DNA of 7,120 nucleotides from Melioribacteraceae bacterium (GCA_027036655.1 JALWEC010000454.1:1-7120), one strand, 5' to 3'. Shown: positions 1-5,781, counted from the first letter of the stretch. Notes: generated from the letters alone by a model not told the origin. A program made the numbers and translations.

Positions 1-8
1 GACATTTG

Positions 9-620
9 TTATTTAAATGAGAATTTATTTCCAAAATTAATATTGTTGTACTTTGCAGCATATTCCAGAAGCTTGGCAAAATCCGCTTTAACAGTTACCA
101 GATTCATCTCGTTTTCGGAAAAATTAACAACAAGAAGTTCACCGCCGTCTTCGTCAAAATCCCTGCTGATAAAGACCATATTTATTTCACCTTTTTCCCT
201 GTTCAACACAACGGGTTCAAATCCGTCGGAATAAAGCTCGGACTTTAATTTGTTCAATGTCGATTTATCGGGCATCTTTTGCTCTTCCGAAAAAGTTGTC
301 GTCGAAATTGAAAGTCCGTCAATGTTATTCAAAACATCCTTAACCATATCGAAGTCCACTTCGTCCAGCGGAGAAAGAAGATAAACTAATCCGTATGTAA
401 AAAAGAGTGTAACCGGTCCAATCGATAAATTGAATTCATCATCATCTTCTTCCGGAACGGTTTCGACATCGGTATCGCCAAAATCGTCATTGTTTTCGTC
501 GTTATTTTGCATAAGATAAGTCTTTACGTTTTCCAACCGAGACGAAGCCGTAAAACATCCCTGCATGGTAAAAAGTACAAAGAGTAAAACGAGGCTTAGC
601 GCTCTATTTCCGATTTTCAT
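9..620 (-). CDS. Putative lipoprotein, diverged DUF4252-like, last gene of ECF sigma operon
   Basis: A 203-residue exported protein of unknown function. The N-terminus has basic residues, a hydrophobic core (about 7-18) and a lipobox-like end TMQGC with Cys22, so it is probably a signal-peptidase-II lipoprotein. Residues 41-62 form a strongly acidic D/E/N-rich linker, followed by a hydrophobic stretch (about 65-83). The C-terminal half (about 95-192) follows the same order of elements as the upstream neighbour: a paired-helix region, 'GFEPV', an 'R..G.INMVFISRD' strand, 'ELLVVNF' and a final 'DFAKLLEYAA' helix. I therefore read it as a diverged DUF4252 paralogue. That is inference from eye alignment. 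The start is ATG at 620 with a GAGGAGA Shine-Dalgarno (626-632), 14 nt after the preceding stop. The stop leaves only 8 nt in the window, so no terminator can be judged. Real gene: high confidence; family: moderate. Confidence 0.82.
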   Translation of the reverse strand: MKIGNRALSLVLLFVLFTMQGCFTASSRLENVKTYLMQNNDENNDDFGDTDVETVPEEDDDEFNLSIGPVTLFFTYGLVYLLSPLDEVDFDMVKDVLNNIDGLSISTTTFSEEQKMPDKSTLNKLKSELYSDGFEPVVLNREKGEINMVFISRDFDEDGGELLVVNFSENEMNLVTVKADFAKLLEYAAKYNNINFGNKFSFK

Positions 621-634
621 TATCGTCTCCTCAA

Positions 635-1267
635 TTAGTGATTTGTGGAGTCAGAATCGACGTTAATTTCTATCTTAACTTTTCTTTTCCCGTTTTTAGC
701 TTTTTTGCTTACCACATCGCCGAGGTTGGGAATATCAAAGTTCGAGGAAAGCTCGCCGAGTTTTTCCAAATCAATTTTCCCGACTATATTAACAAATGTC
801 GCTTCCGATTTATCCACAGAGGTTACAACAAGTCCTTGAATTACGCTGTTGTGGTCGGTTTTAATAAAAACGTTTGTGCGTTCATCTTTACTTTTCTGAC
901 GGACTAATCTGTCCCATCCTTTTCTTAAAAGCTCTCTGTTTATCCTACTTAATAATTTAAATACGGATTTTGTTTTAGTCGAATCAATTCCGAAAACATT
1001 TACCCTGATTAGCTTAAGTCCGCCGACCATTTCGGCGAAGCTGGAATCGCGCTTACCGTTAATATCCATGTGGCTTCCCATTTTTGCCACCATTTTCAGA
1101 AGATTTTGGTTAATCAGAACTTCCGTGCTCTCCTCGCTGTTTTCAAATTGTTCAAGATTGCCGAAGTCAACAAATCCCGGGTATTGGGAATAATCATAAT
1201 CCTGAGCTTTACCGTTCAGCGTAAATCCGAACATCAGCAGTATAAATATTGCGGCTCTCTTTTTCAT
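635..1267 (-). CDS. Secreted DUF4252 domain protein
   Basis: A 210-residue exported protein. It has a Sec-type signal peptide (MKKRAAIF, hydrophobic core to about residue 18) with likely cleavage near GKA/QD (21-22); there is no lipobox cysteine. The mature N-terminus carries 'YPGFVDFGNLEQF' (29-41). The later pattern is a helix at about 50-64, 'GLKLIRVNVF' (83-92), 'ELLRKGWDRL', 'NVFIKTD', 'GLVVTS' and 'NIVGKIDLEKLGELSSNFDIP' split across 160-180, which is how I recognise DUF4252. The biochemical role of that family is unknown to me. In Bacteroidota such genes recur beside ECF sigma/anti-sigma pairs, as here. The lysine-rich tail (188-198) is followed by an Asp/Ser-rich end. Start ATG at 1267; the Shine-Dalgarno AGGAG (1275-1279) overlaps the TAG stop of the upstream gene, suggesting translational coupling. 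Expected location: periplasm or outer surface. Confidence 0.88.
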   Translation of the reverse strand: MKKRAAIFILLMFGFTLNGKAQDYDYSQYPGFVDFGNLEQFENSEESTEVLINQNLLKMVAKMGSHMDINGKRDSSFAEMVGGLKLIRVNVFGIDSTKTKSVFKLLSRINRELLRKGWDRLVRQKSKDERTNVFIKTDHNSVIQGLVVTSVDKSEATFVNIVGKIDLEKLGELSSNFDIPNLGDVVSKKAKNGKRKVKIEINVDSDSTNH

Positions 1268-1277
1268 TTTATTTCTC

Positions 1278-1787
1278 CTATTTGATTATTTTTTCAACTT
1301 GATTCAAACCGTTATTAATCGGTTCGGAAACTTTATTTACAAGAATATCGTTGACCACCATTTTTTTTGTCTTCGAGAATATCTTCGCTACGAGTTTTAA
1401 CGACGCCAGAGTTTCCTGCGTTGCGTTTTCAACTGTCTGTTTATTGTAGCCGCCGTAGTAGTTTGTGTTTCTTTTCAAAAAGGTAAAGGTAAAAATCGCA
1501 ATCAGCAGAATCGAGAAAGCGACTACAAACCCGGGCGACGCGGCGAAGGATTTTTTCCGTTTTCTTCCTGTTTTTTCCTTAACCAAAGCGTCTAATTTTT
1601 CTATCGTTCCCGAAGGTAAATTTCCTTTTCTCAGCTTTCGCACTTCGTCCGCAGTCTTTTTGTACGCCTTGTAGAAACGCTCCGCTTCTCCGCTCCTTTT
1701 GATAAGAACAAGAGCTTTAACTTTTTCCGGCAGGGATAAATCTCCGTAAGCGGCTTTAATCAACAATTCTTTTTTATCGTTATTCAT
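1278..1787 (-). CDS. Putative membrane-bound anti-sigma factor
   Basis: A 169-residue protein with a charged N-terminal part of about 85 residues, one hydrophobic segment (about 87-104, FVVAFSILLIAIFTFTF) flanked by a basic cluster KTGRKRKK (72-79), and a C-terminal tail of about 65 residues. By the positive-inside rule the N-terminus is cytoplasmic and the tail periplasmic, the usual layout of a transmembrane anti-sigma factor. The N-terminal 'LLIKAAYGDLSLPEKVKALV' resembles the small helical sigma-binding domain of such proteins. There is no HxxxCxxC zinc motif, and no cysteine at all, so it is not a ZAS-type factor. The position directly after an ECF sigma gene, with an 8-bp overlap, is the main support. 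It would hold the sigma factor at the membrane until an envelope signal triggers release; which signal cannot be seen. Anti-sigma role: likely but inferred. Confidence 0.8.
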   Translation of the reverse strand: MNNDKKELLIKAAYGDLSLPEKVKALVLIKRSGEAERFYKAYKKTADEVRKLRKGNLPSGTIEKLDALVKEKTGRKRKKSFAASPGFVVAFSILLIAIFTFTFLKRNTNYYGGYNKQTVENATQETLASLKLVAKIFSKTKKMVVNDILVNKVSEPINNGLNQVEKIIK

Positions 1788-2307
1788 ATATTTCCTCCTT
1801 AAGAGGTTGTACCATTTCTTGCAATTTTATTCGCGCGCGCATTAAATAAACTTTAACGCTGTTCACGGGAATTTTAAGAATCTCGGCGATTTCTTTATAC
1901 TTAAATCCTTCAATTTCGTAAAGAATAAATACGGAACGAAACCGCTCGGGCAGCCTGGAAACAGCTTCTTCAATATTCATGATACTGCTGCTTACTTCAG
2001 CCAGTCTGCCCGGATTCGATTCATAGCTTTCATCCGATAAAAGCTCAACTTCGTTTTCAGTTATCTCATTGAAATTCATTTTTCTCTTTCTCAGACTGTC
2101 AATCGCCAAATTGTGAGTTGTTTTTAAAATCCATGATTTCGCCTTATTCCAACCGAACTTGTCAAGATTGTTCCAAACTTTAATCCAAACTTCCTGCGAA
2201 AGGTCTTCGGCGTCCATCTCGTTTTTCATGAAAGAAAAAGCATAGTAGTAAACGCTTTCTCTGTGCCGCGCCACCAAAGTCCGATATTTAATGCTTTTAA
2301 TGCTCAT
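1780..2307 (-). CDS. ECF-family RNA polymerase sigma factor (sigma-70 family, RpoE-like)
   Basis: A 175-residue ECF sigma factor of normal length with only the two essential domains. Domain sigma2 is at about 8-77: 'DAEDLSQEVWIKVWNNL' (32-48) is the conserved region 2.2 core-binding helix, and 'WILKTTHNLAIDSLRKRK' (59-76) is region 2.3-2.4, which melts and reads the -10 element. A Glu/Ser-rich linker with 'NPGR' (98-101) leads to sigma4 at about 112-166. There 'LPERFRSVFILYEIEGFKYKEIA' in two parts and the helix-turn-helix 'EILKIPVNSVKVYLMRAR' (142-159) would read the -35. The start is ATG at 2307; the next Met (27) would cut region 2, so this start is needed. It lacks a Shine-Dalgarno. It is the first gene of a four-gene operon with its putative anti-sigma, and an ECF-type promoter stands directly upstream, so it probably controls itself. 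Confidence 0.95.
   Translation of the reverse strand: MSIKSIKYRTLVARHRESVYYYAFSFMKNEMDAEDLSQEVWIKVWNNLDKFGWNKAKSWILKTTHNLAIDSLRKRKMNFNEITENEVELLSDESYESNPGRLAEVSSSIMNIEEAVSRLPERFRSVFILYEIEGFKYKEIAEILKIPVNSVKVYLMRARIKLQEMVQPLKEEIYE
1794..1800 (-). promoter_or_regulatory. Shine-Dalgarno of anti-sigma gene inside sigma gene end
   Basis: AAGGAGG on the minus strand, 6 nt before ATG 1787. The same bases encode the Lys-Glu-Glu near the end of the sigma factor, and the sigma stop codon (1782-1780) lies beyond the anti-sigma start. This fixes the anti-sigma start and implies coupled translation in near-equal amounts, as expected for a sigma/anti-sigma pair. In contrast, the sigma gene itself has no Shine-Dalgarno. 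Confidence 0.85.
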
Positions 2308-2315
2308 CTGATATA

Positions 2316-2344
2316 AAGACGAATATCAACTCAAAAATGTTACA
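2316..2344 (-). promoter_or_regulatory. Predicted ECF-type autoregulatory promoter
   Basis: On the minus strand TGTAAC (2344-2339) is followed after 17 nt by CGTCTT (2321-2316). A -35 with an AAC core and a -10 beginning CGTC, spaced 16-17 nt, is the typical layout for ECF sigma promoters. It sits right in front of the ECF sigma gene. I found no other pair with this spacing on either side of the coding regions in the window. The usual -10 to start distance puts transcription start at about 2310-2308, within 0-3 nt of the ATG at 2307. The -35 is preceded by a T-tract (2344-2350 and beyond), which may act as an UP-like or bent element. Confidence 0.68.
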
Positions 2345-2443
2345 AAAAAATTTTTTTATTTAGAAAAATTAATAAAACGCGCTTATCCCAAGTTTTGTGC
2401 AAATTAAAATTTTATAAAATGTTATGCTTAACCCCCGTAATAT

Positions 2444-2485
2444 GTCATTCTGCTCCTCCGCAAAAGCGGAACGGGAGAAGAATTT
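2444..2485. repeat. Palindromic dispersed-type repeat, GTCATTCTG...AGAATTTC family
   Basis: The element begins GTCATTCTG (2444-2452) and ends AGAATTTC (2479-2486). It folds as nested stems: ATTCT (2447-2451) with AGAAT (2479-2483), CTCC (2453-2456) with GGAG (2474-2477), and TCCGC (2457-2461) with GCGGA (2466-2470) around an AAAA loop. The ends resemble the common non-coding repeat with GTCATTCTGAGC and GAAGAATCTC ends that I recall from many Bacteroidota-type genomes. The copy here is imperfect. It lacks a following T-run on either strand, so it does not look like a terminator. Being a repeat family in this genome is inference from one copy. Confidence 0.5.
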
Positions 2486-2527
2486 CTAAACCGGTAATTA
2501 TACCGAATTTAAGATATTTGGACGGCT

Positions 2528-2569
2528 TCCACCTTCACCCCCGATGAAAAACAGTCGGGGTAAACTTGG
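2528..2569. repeat. Imperfect inverted repeat (stem-loop)
   Basis: CCCCGA (2539-2544) pairs with TCGGGG (2555-2560) around a 10-nt A-rich loop. Weaker pairing extends outward to CCA (2528-2530) against TGG (2567-2569) with several mismatches. No T-run follows on either strand, so it is not a classic terminator. It could be a decayed repeat copy or an RNA structure downstream of the terminator; I cannot choose. Confidence 0.4.
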
Positions 2570-2607
2570 CGGACTCAATATAACAATTTTAAGTTTTGGT
2601 CTCTAAT

Positions 2608-2637
2608 AAAAAAAGGCATTCCGTAAGAATGCCTTTT
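2608..2637 (-). terminator. Rho-independent terminator of the Asp-box/T9SS gene
   Basis: Perfect 11-bp stem: AAAAGGCATTC (2611-2621) with GAATGCCTTTT (2627-2637) around the 5-nt loop CGTAA (plus-strand sense). On the minus strand the stem ends in seven T (2614-2608), the expected oligo-U tail, 73 nt after the stop codon of the large gene. In the plus direction the tail is only TTTT, so termination there would be weaker. It also shields the ECF operon from read-through of the upstream gene. Confidence 0.88.
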
Positions 2638-2709
2638 GAAGATCGTGATTTGGTAAATACGCAAACACAATTCAACATATACTAATCATAACAGTAAACA
2701 TCTGTTCTC

Positions 2710-5328
2710 TTACTTCATCAAAATCATCTTCTTTGTTGCGCTGAAATTACCGGCTCTTAAAGTGTAAAAGTAAATTCCCGAACTTAATTTACTTGCATCA
2801 AATTGAACGGTATAATTTCCCGGCGCTTGTTTCTTATTTACCAACGTTGCAACCTTGCGTCCGAGAGCGTCGTAAACTGTTAATCTTATATTGTCATTGC
2901 GAGGAGCTTGCGACGAAGCAATCTCATTATTTGCTAACAATTGTTGAGATTGCTTCGCTCCGCTCGCAATGACGTAAGTGATATTTGTTGTCGATCCGCC
3001 TTTGGCGGAAAACGGATTCGGATAATTTTGATACAGAACAAAACCGGTTGGAGGTTTATTTTCATCTTCGACACTATTTGGAGAAATTAAATCGGTCATG
3101 AACGCTCCGTTGCCGTAAGTGGCGGCAATAATTTTAGAACCGCCGTAAACAATCGATAAATCCATTACGAGCGCGGCGTCGGGAAGTTCAGCCGAAAGTC
3201 TTCGCCAAGTCGCTCCGTTGTCCGAAGTAAAAAATACGCCTATGTCGTTTCCCACGTAAACGCATTGCGGATTATCGGGATCGACCGTAACTGCGTTGGT
3301 CGGAACGTCAGGTAAATCCCCCGAAATATCCTCCCAGTTATTTCCTCCGTTAACGGAAGCAAAAACATGCGATGAACCGAAACCGGAGAAAACAATATAA
3401 ACGTTGTTGTCATCTGTCGGGTTAACCGCAATATCCATAGGATAACGATTGGGCAAGCCGCCGGAAATATCGGTAAACGTTATGCCTCCGTCGTCGCTTC
3501 TAATAATTTTAAGCGTGCCGTTTTCCGGTGCAAAGCCGACATAGATTAAATCTGAATTCTGCCATGAACCCGCCATAGAAATTGCGGGATTGCTTGTCGG
3601 CGAACTTTTGACTGTCCACGAAGTTCCGCCGTTTGAAGATCTTAGTATCTTTGAGCCTGCGGCATACATTACACTCTGATTCGCCGGAGAAATAATAAAG
3701 GGAGAAACAAACGCTTTGTTTCCCGCATCCGGAATATAAATATTGTCCCAATAACCGCCACCATTGTTGGAACGGTAAACATTTAAATAGTAATAAGAAC
3801 CGTAAATAGTATTTGGATTATCCCGATTAATTGCCGTCCAGCAGCCGTCGGCAAATAATGTTCTGATCCAGTTTATCTGACCGTCGTATATTGCCGAAGC
3901 GTTATCCTGCAAGCCGCCGATTGATAAATAGCCGTTATGTGCAACGGAAGAGAATCCGTTGTAGAATTGCTGGGTTTGGTAACCGCCGTTTCTTCCGTGA
4001 AAAGTTTCGCCAAAATCAGTCGTTTTGAAAACTCCGCCGTCCGTCCCGAAATAGACAACATTCGGGTTGTCGGGAGAATAAGCGAAGCAGTGATTATCGG
4101 CGTGGGAGTAATCGGGCGGTCCTTCCTCTTCCCCTGCGATTGTTCTGCCGAAATACCATTCCGACCAGTAAGATTTTTGAGTAAGATTAACGCCTCCGTT
4201 CGTTGATTTGTAAATATCGACTCCGGCGGTAAGAAGTTTGTCGGGATTATTTTGATTGACGATTACAATATGCGAATACCAGCCTTGATATCTCGCATAA
4301 TCAAACGTAGAAATAATTTGCCATGTTTCACCGAAATCGGATGATTTGCACAGCCACGTTCCCGATAGCCCGCCGCCGATGCTAGCGTAAACAATATCGG
4401 GATTTCCTTCGTACATCGAGAAAAGAGCTTTCCCCTGATATACCGCAGGTAAGCCGCTCGAAATTTTTGTCCAATAGTTTCCTCCGTCCGTTGAACGGTA
4501 AATGCCGTAATTAGGCGAAGCGAAATTTCCGCAAGCCAGTAAAATTTTATTAGTGTCCGCCGGATTTATGATTAAGTCCGTCGCCATCGGAACGGAACTT
4601 TTTTGTTCCCAGCTTTTACCGGCATCGTACGAAACATAAACGCCTTCGGTTGTTGCGGCAAAAATTGTGTTATAGTTCTCAGGATTAAATCTGACAGCCC
4701 AAACTCCGCGCTCCTGATTCATCGACCAATCGAGGGATTTTGTCCAGCTCGCTCCTCCGTCTGTAGTTTTAAGTATTCCGATTCCGTAACTGCCGCGCGT
4801 AAGCCTGTCAACAATACCGCCGGTAGAATTTTGATAGGCGTAAACTTCTCCTGTTCCTATAAACATTACGTTAGTGTCCGCCGGAGAAATCGCTATCGAG
4901 CTTACGCCTAATACGGGAAAGCCCGTCGGGATATAGCTCCAAGCGCTTGCGCCTTCTCCCGCGCTGAAGCTCCTCCACAAACCGCCGCTTGCCGAACCGG
5001 CGTAAATTGTGTTGGCATTCTGCGGATTAACCGCGAGCGAGATTGTTCTTCCGCCGAAATTTTTCGGTCCGATTGCTTCCCATTGAGTTGTGTCGTTAAC
5101 CGATTTTAAAAATTTTGCTTTCATGAATTCTTTTGCAAAACCCTCTCTCGGAAATTTATCATCCGGATAAGCGCGCGCTTTCGCCCAAAAGTTAAGGGCT
5201 TCGAGAGCATCCCGGTTTTCTTTTCCTTTTACGGATTGGGTTTCGCTAAAACGGATTGATTGCGTAATCAAAAAATACGCGAAAATAAAAGTTGAAAATA
5301 AAAGCAGCGATTTTTTTAAGTCTGACAT
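2710..5328 (-). CDS. Exported Asp-box (BNR/sortilin-like) beta-propeller protein with T9SS sorting domain
   Basis: An 872-residue secreted protein. A hydrophobic N-terminus (about 5-22) acts as signal sequence; the cleavage site is not clear. The body holds Asp-box motifs of the form S/T-x-D/N-x-G-x-x-W/F at about 187-195, 233-240, 278-286, 328-336, 374-379 (degenerate), 435-443, 519-527, 563-571, 610-618, 657-665 and 701-708, plus a weak one near 119-130. This spacing fits one large or two stacked propellers as in sortilin/VPS10-like or Ycf48-like proteins. 'HADNH' (409-413) followed by 'GTDGGVF' is a pattern I associate with this secreted family. The C-terminus (about 762-872) is a type-A T9SS sorting domain: 'LYQNYPNPF' (765-773), 'LTVYDALGRKVATLV' (816-830) and the closing 'SGIYFYTLRAGNF...KKMILMK'. 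Residues 786-812 come from a palindromic repeat. Ligand or enzyme activity is unknown. Start ATG at 5328 has a weak AGGTG ribosome site; it appears monocistronic, with a terminator downstream. Confidence 0.9.
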   Translation of the reverse strand: MSDLKKSLLLFSTFIFAYFLITQSIRFSETQSVKGKENRDALEALNFWAKARAYPDDKFPREGFAKEFMKAKFLKSVNDTTQWEAIGPKNFGGRTISLAVNPQNANTIYAGSASGGLWRSFSAGEGASAWSYIPTGFPVLGVSSIAISPADTNVMFIGTGEVYAYQNSTGGIVDRLTRGSYGIGILKTTDGGASWTKSLDWSMNQERGVWAVRFNPENYNTIFAATTEGVYVSYDAGKSWEQKSSVPMATDLIINPADTNKILLACGNFASPNYGIYRSTDGGNYWTKISSGLPAVYQGKALFSMYEGNPDIVYASIGGGLSGTWLCKSSDFGETWQIISTFDYARYQGWYSHIVIVNQNNPDKLLTAGVDIYKSTNGGVNLTQKSYWSEWYFGRTIAGEEEGPPDYSHADNHCFAYSPDNPNVVYFGTDGGVFKTTDFGETFHGRNGGYQTQQFYNGFSSVAHNGYLSIGGLQDNASAIYDGQINWIRTLFADGCWTAINRDNPNTIYGSYYYLNVYRSNNGGGYWDNIYIPDAGNKAFVSPFIISPANQSVMYAAGSKILRSSNGGTSWTVKSSPTSNPAISMAGSWQNSDLIYVGFAPENGTLKIIRSDDGGITFTDISGGLPNRYPMDIAVNPTDDNNVYIVFSGFGSSHVFASVNGGNNWEDISGDLPDVPTNAVTVDPDNPQCVYVGNDIGVFFTSDNGATWRRLSAELPDAALVMDLSIVYGGSKIIAATYGNGAFMTDLISPNSVEDENKPPTGFVLYQNYPNPFSAKGGSTTNITYVIASGAKQSQQLLANNEIASSQAPRNDNIRLTVYDALGRKVATLVNKKQAPGNYTVQFDASKLSSGIYFYTLRAGNFSATKKMILMK
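2893..2973. repeat. 81-bp palindromic repeat element inside the T9SS sorting domain
   Basis: The left arm starts GTCATTGCGAG (2893-2903) and ends CGAAGCAATCTC (2914-2925). The right arm (2946-2973) is GAGATTGCTTCG...CTCGCAATGAC, so the outer 11 bp and inner 12 bp pair perfectly around an unequal internal loop (10 versus 5 nt). The central 20 nt include the palindrome AACAATTGTT (2936-2945). The ends are those of a dispersed repeat I recognise from many bacterial genomes. Its 81 bp are 27 whole codons and are read without stop on the minus strand as residues 786-812 (VIASGAKQSQ ... NEIASSQAPRND). No T-run follows, and no clear target-site duplication is visible at the borders. Confidence 0.82.
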
Positions 5329-5551
5329 TTTGCACCTGAACTGTTTATCGAAAAATACAAATTATCGCGCTAAACGTATTGCTAAAAACGCTGAAAAATT
5401 AAAAATCAAGTAAAAGTGAATTTCAAAAAGAGAAAGGAATTTCTGAGTAGAAAGTTAAATATTAGAGGGCTTTGCAAAGCTCACCAAAGACGAGCCGTAA
5501 CCAAATAAGAGAAAAAGTTGAAAAAATAATCTCCGAAAGCCTTACAAATAA

Positions 5552-5584
5552 GGGATTTTAGAGTATTTGTGAAAATATTCTCCC
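5552..5584 (+). repeat. Stem-loop of unknown role
   Basis: AGAGTATTT (5560-5568) pairs with AAATATTCT (5573-5581) around GTGA, 9 bp including one G-U pair when read as plus-strand RNA; on the minus strand that pair becomes an A-C mismatch. GGG (5552-5554) and CCC (5582-5584) can close it with a bulge. No T-run follows in either direction. In DNA this AT-rich, chance folding is quite possible. Confidence 0.25.
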
Positions 5585-5657
5585 AAAAACAACACGAACT
5601 GTTACTATAGTGATCATTAGAAGATTTTGTCTCTATTGGTGATTTTGGGTTAAATAT

Positions 5658-5781
5658 TCAGTGCGGTAAGTTTTCGATGAGTCCGCTAAGCTTGTCCCAA
5701 CTGCTTTTTGTTGGAAGCAAAGTTTCACTTGTTCCCAAGCGCGATAACATCCGGTTTTTCCGAATAAATTAAGTTTTGCTC
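5658..5781 (-). pseudogene. Possible frameshifted gene remnant (perhaps NTF2/SnoaL-like)
   Basis: Starting 19 nt past the carboxypeptidase stop, one minus-strand frame reads EQNLIYSEKPDVIALG and then breaks at the GGG run 5736-5734. If one G is dropped, reading continues as TSETLLPTKSSWDKL (and SGLIENLPH) to a TGA at 5660-5658. The joined peptide of about 39 residues has protein-like composition. Its 'DV.ALGT....' followed by 'W..L..LI' recalls the central part of SnoaL/NTF2-like domains. There is no start codon or ribosome site, and the pieces before and after are not recognisable. Both the remnant and the family hint are tentative; the alternative is non-coding DNA with a chance open frame. 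Confidence 0.28.

Larger units (their letters stand above)
2308..2709. other. Intergenic region rich in inverted repeats between two transcription units
   Basis: About 400 bp with no credible gene on either strand. From the high-coordinate end it holds a 72-nt 3' untranslated stretch, the terminator of the Asp-box gene (2608-2637), an imperfect hairpin (2528-2569), a small perfect hairpin (CGGTA, loop ATTA, TACCG at 2492-2505), a palindromic dispersed-type repeat (2444-2485), an AT-rich stretch (2340-2425) and the ECF promoter (2316-2344). Each is listed separately where it can be supported. Confidence 0.75.

Noticed and set aside
2893..2973. The long hairpin as an internal transcription terminator or attenuator
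   Set aside because: No T-run follows on the minus strand, and the sorting domain continues intact for 60 more residues after it.
3937..4206. Plus-strand open frame opposite the Asp-box gene, with others like it across the window
   Set aside because: They are antisense shadows of well-supported minus-strand genes, with biased composition and no ribosome sites or recognisable motifs.
2710..5328. Sialidase (neuraminidase) annotation on the basis of the Asp-boxes
   Set aside because: Asp-boxes occur in many propellers. I see no N-terminal FRIP-type arginine motif and cannot place the catalytic Tyr/Glu/Arg set.
5361..5366. GATAAT as -10 of a promoter for the Asp-box gene
   Set aside because: No -35 at 16-18 nt and no TAnnTTTG-type Bacteroidota box; a single hexamer in AT-rich DNA is too weak to call.
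5469..5480. Perfect palindrome GCTTTGCAAAGC as an operator
   Set aside because: It lies about 140 bp upstream of the next gene, has no second copy in the window, and a 12-bp palindrome can arise by chance.
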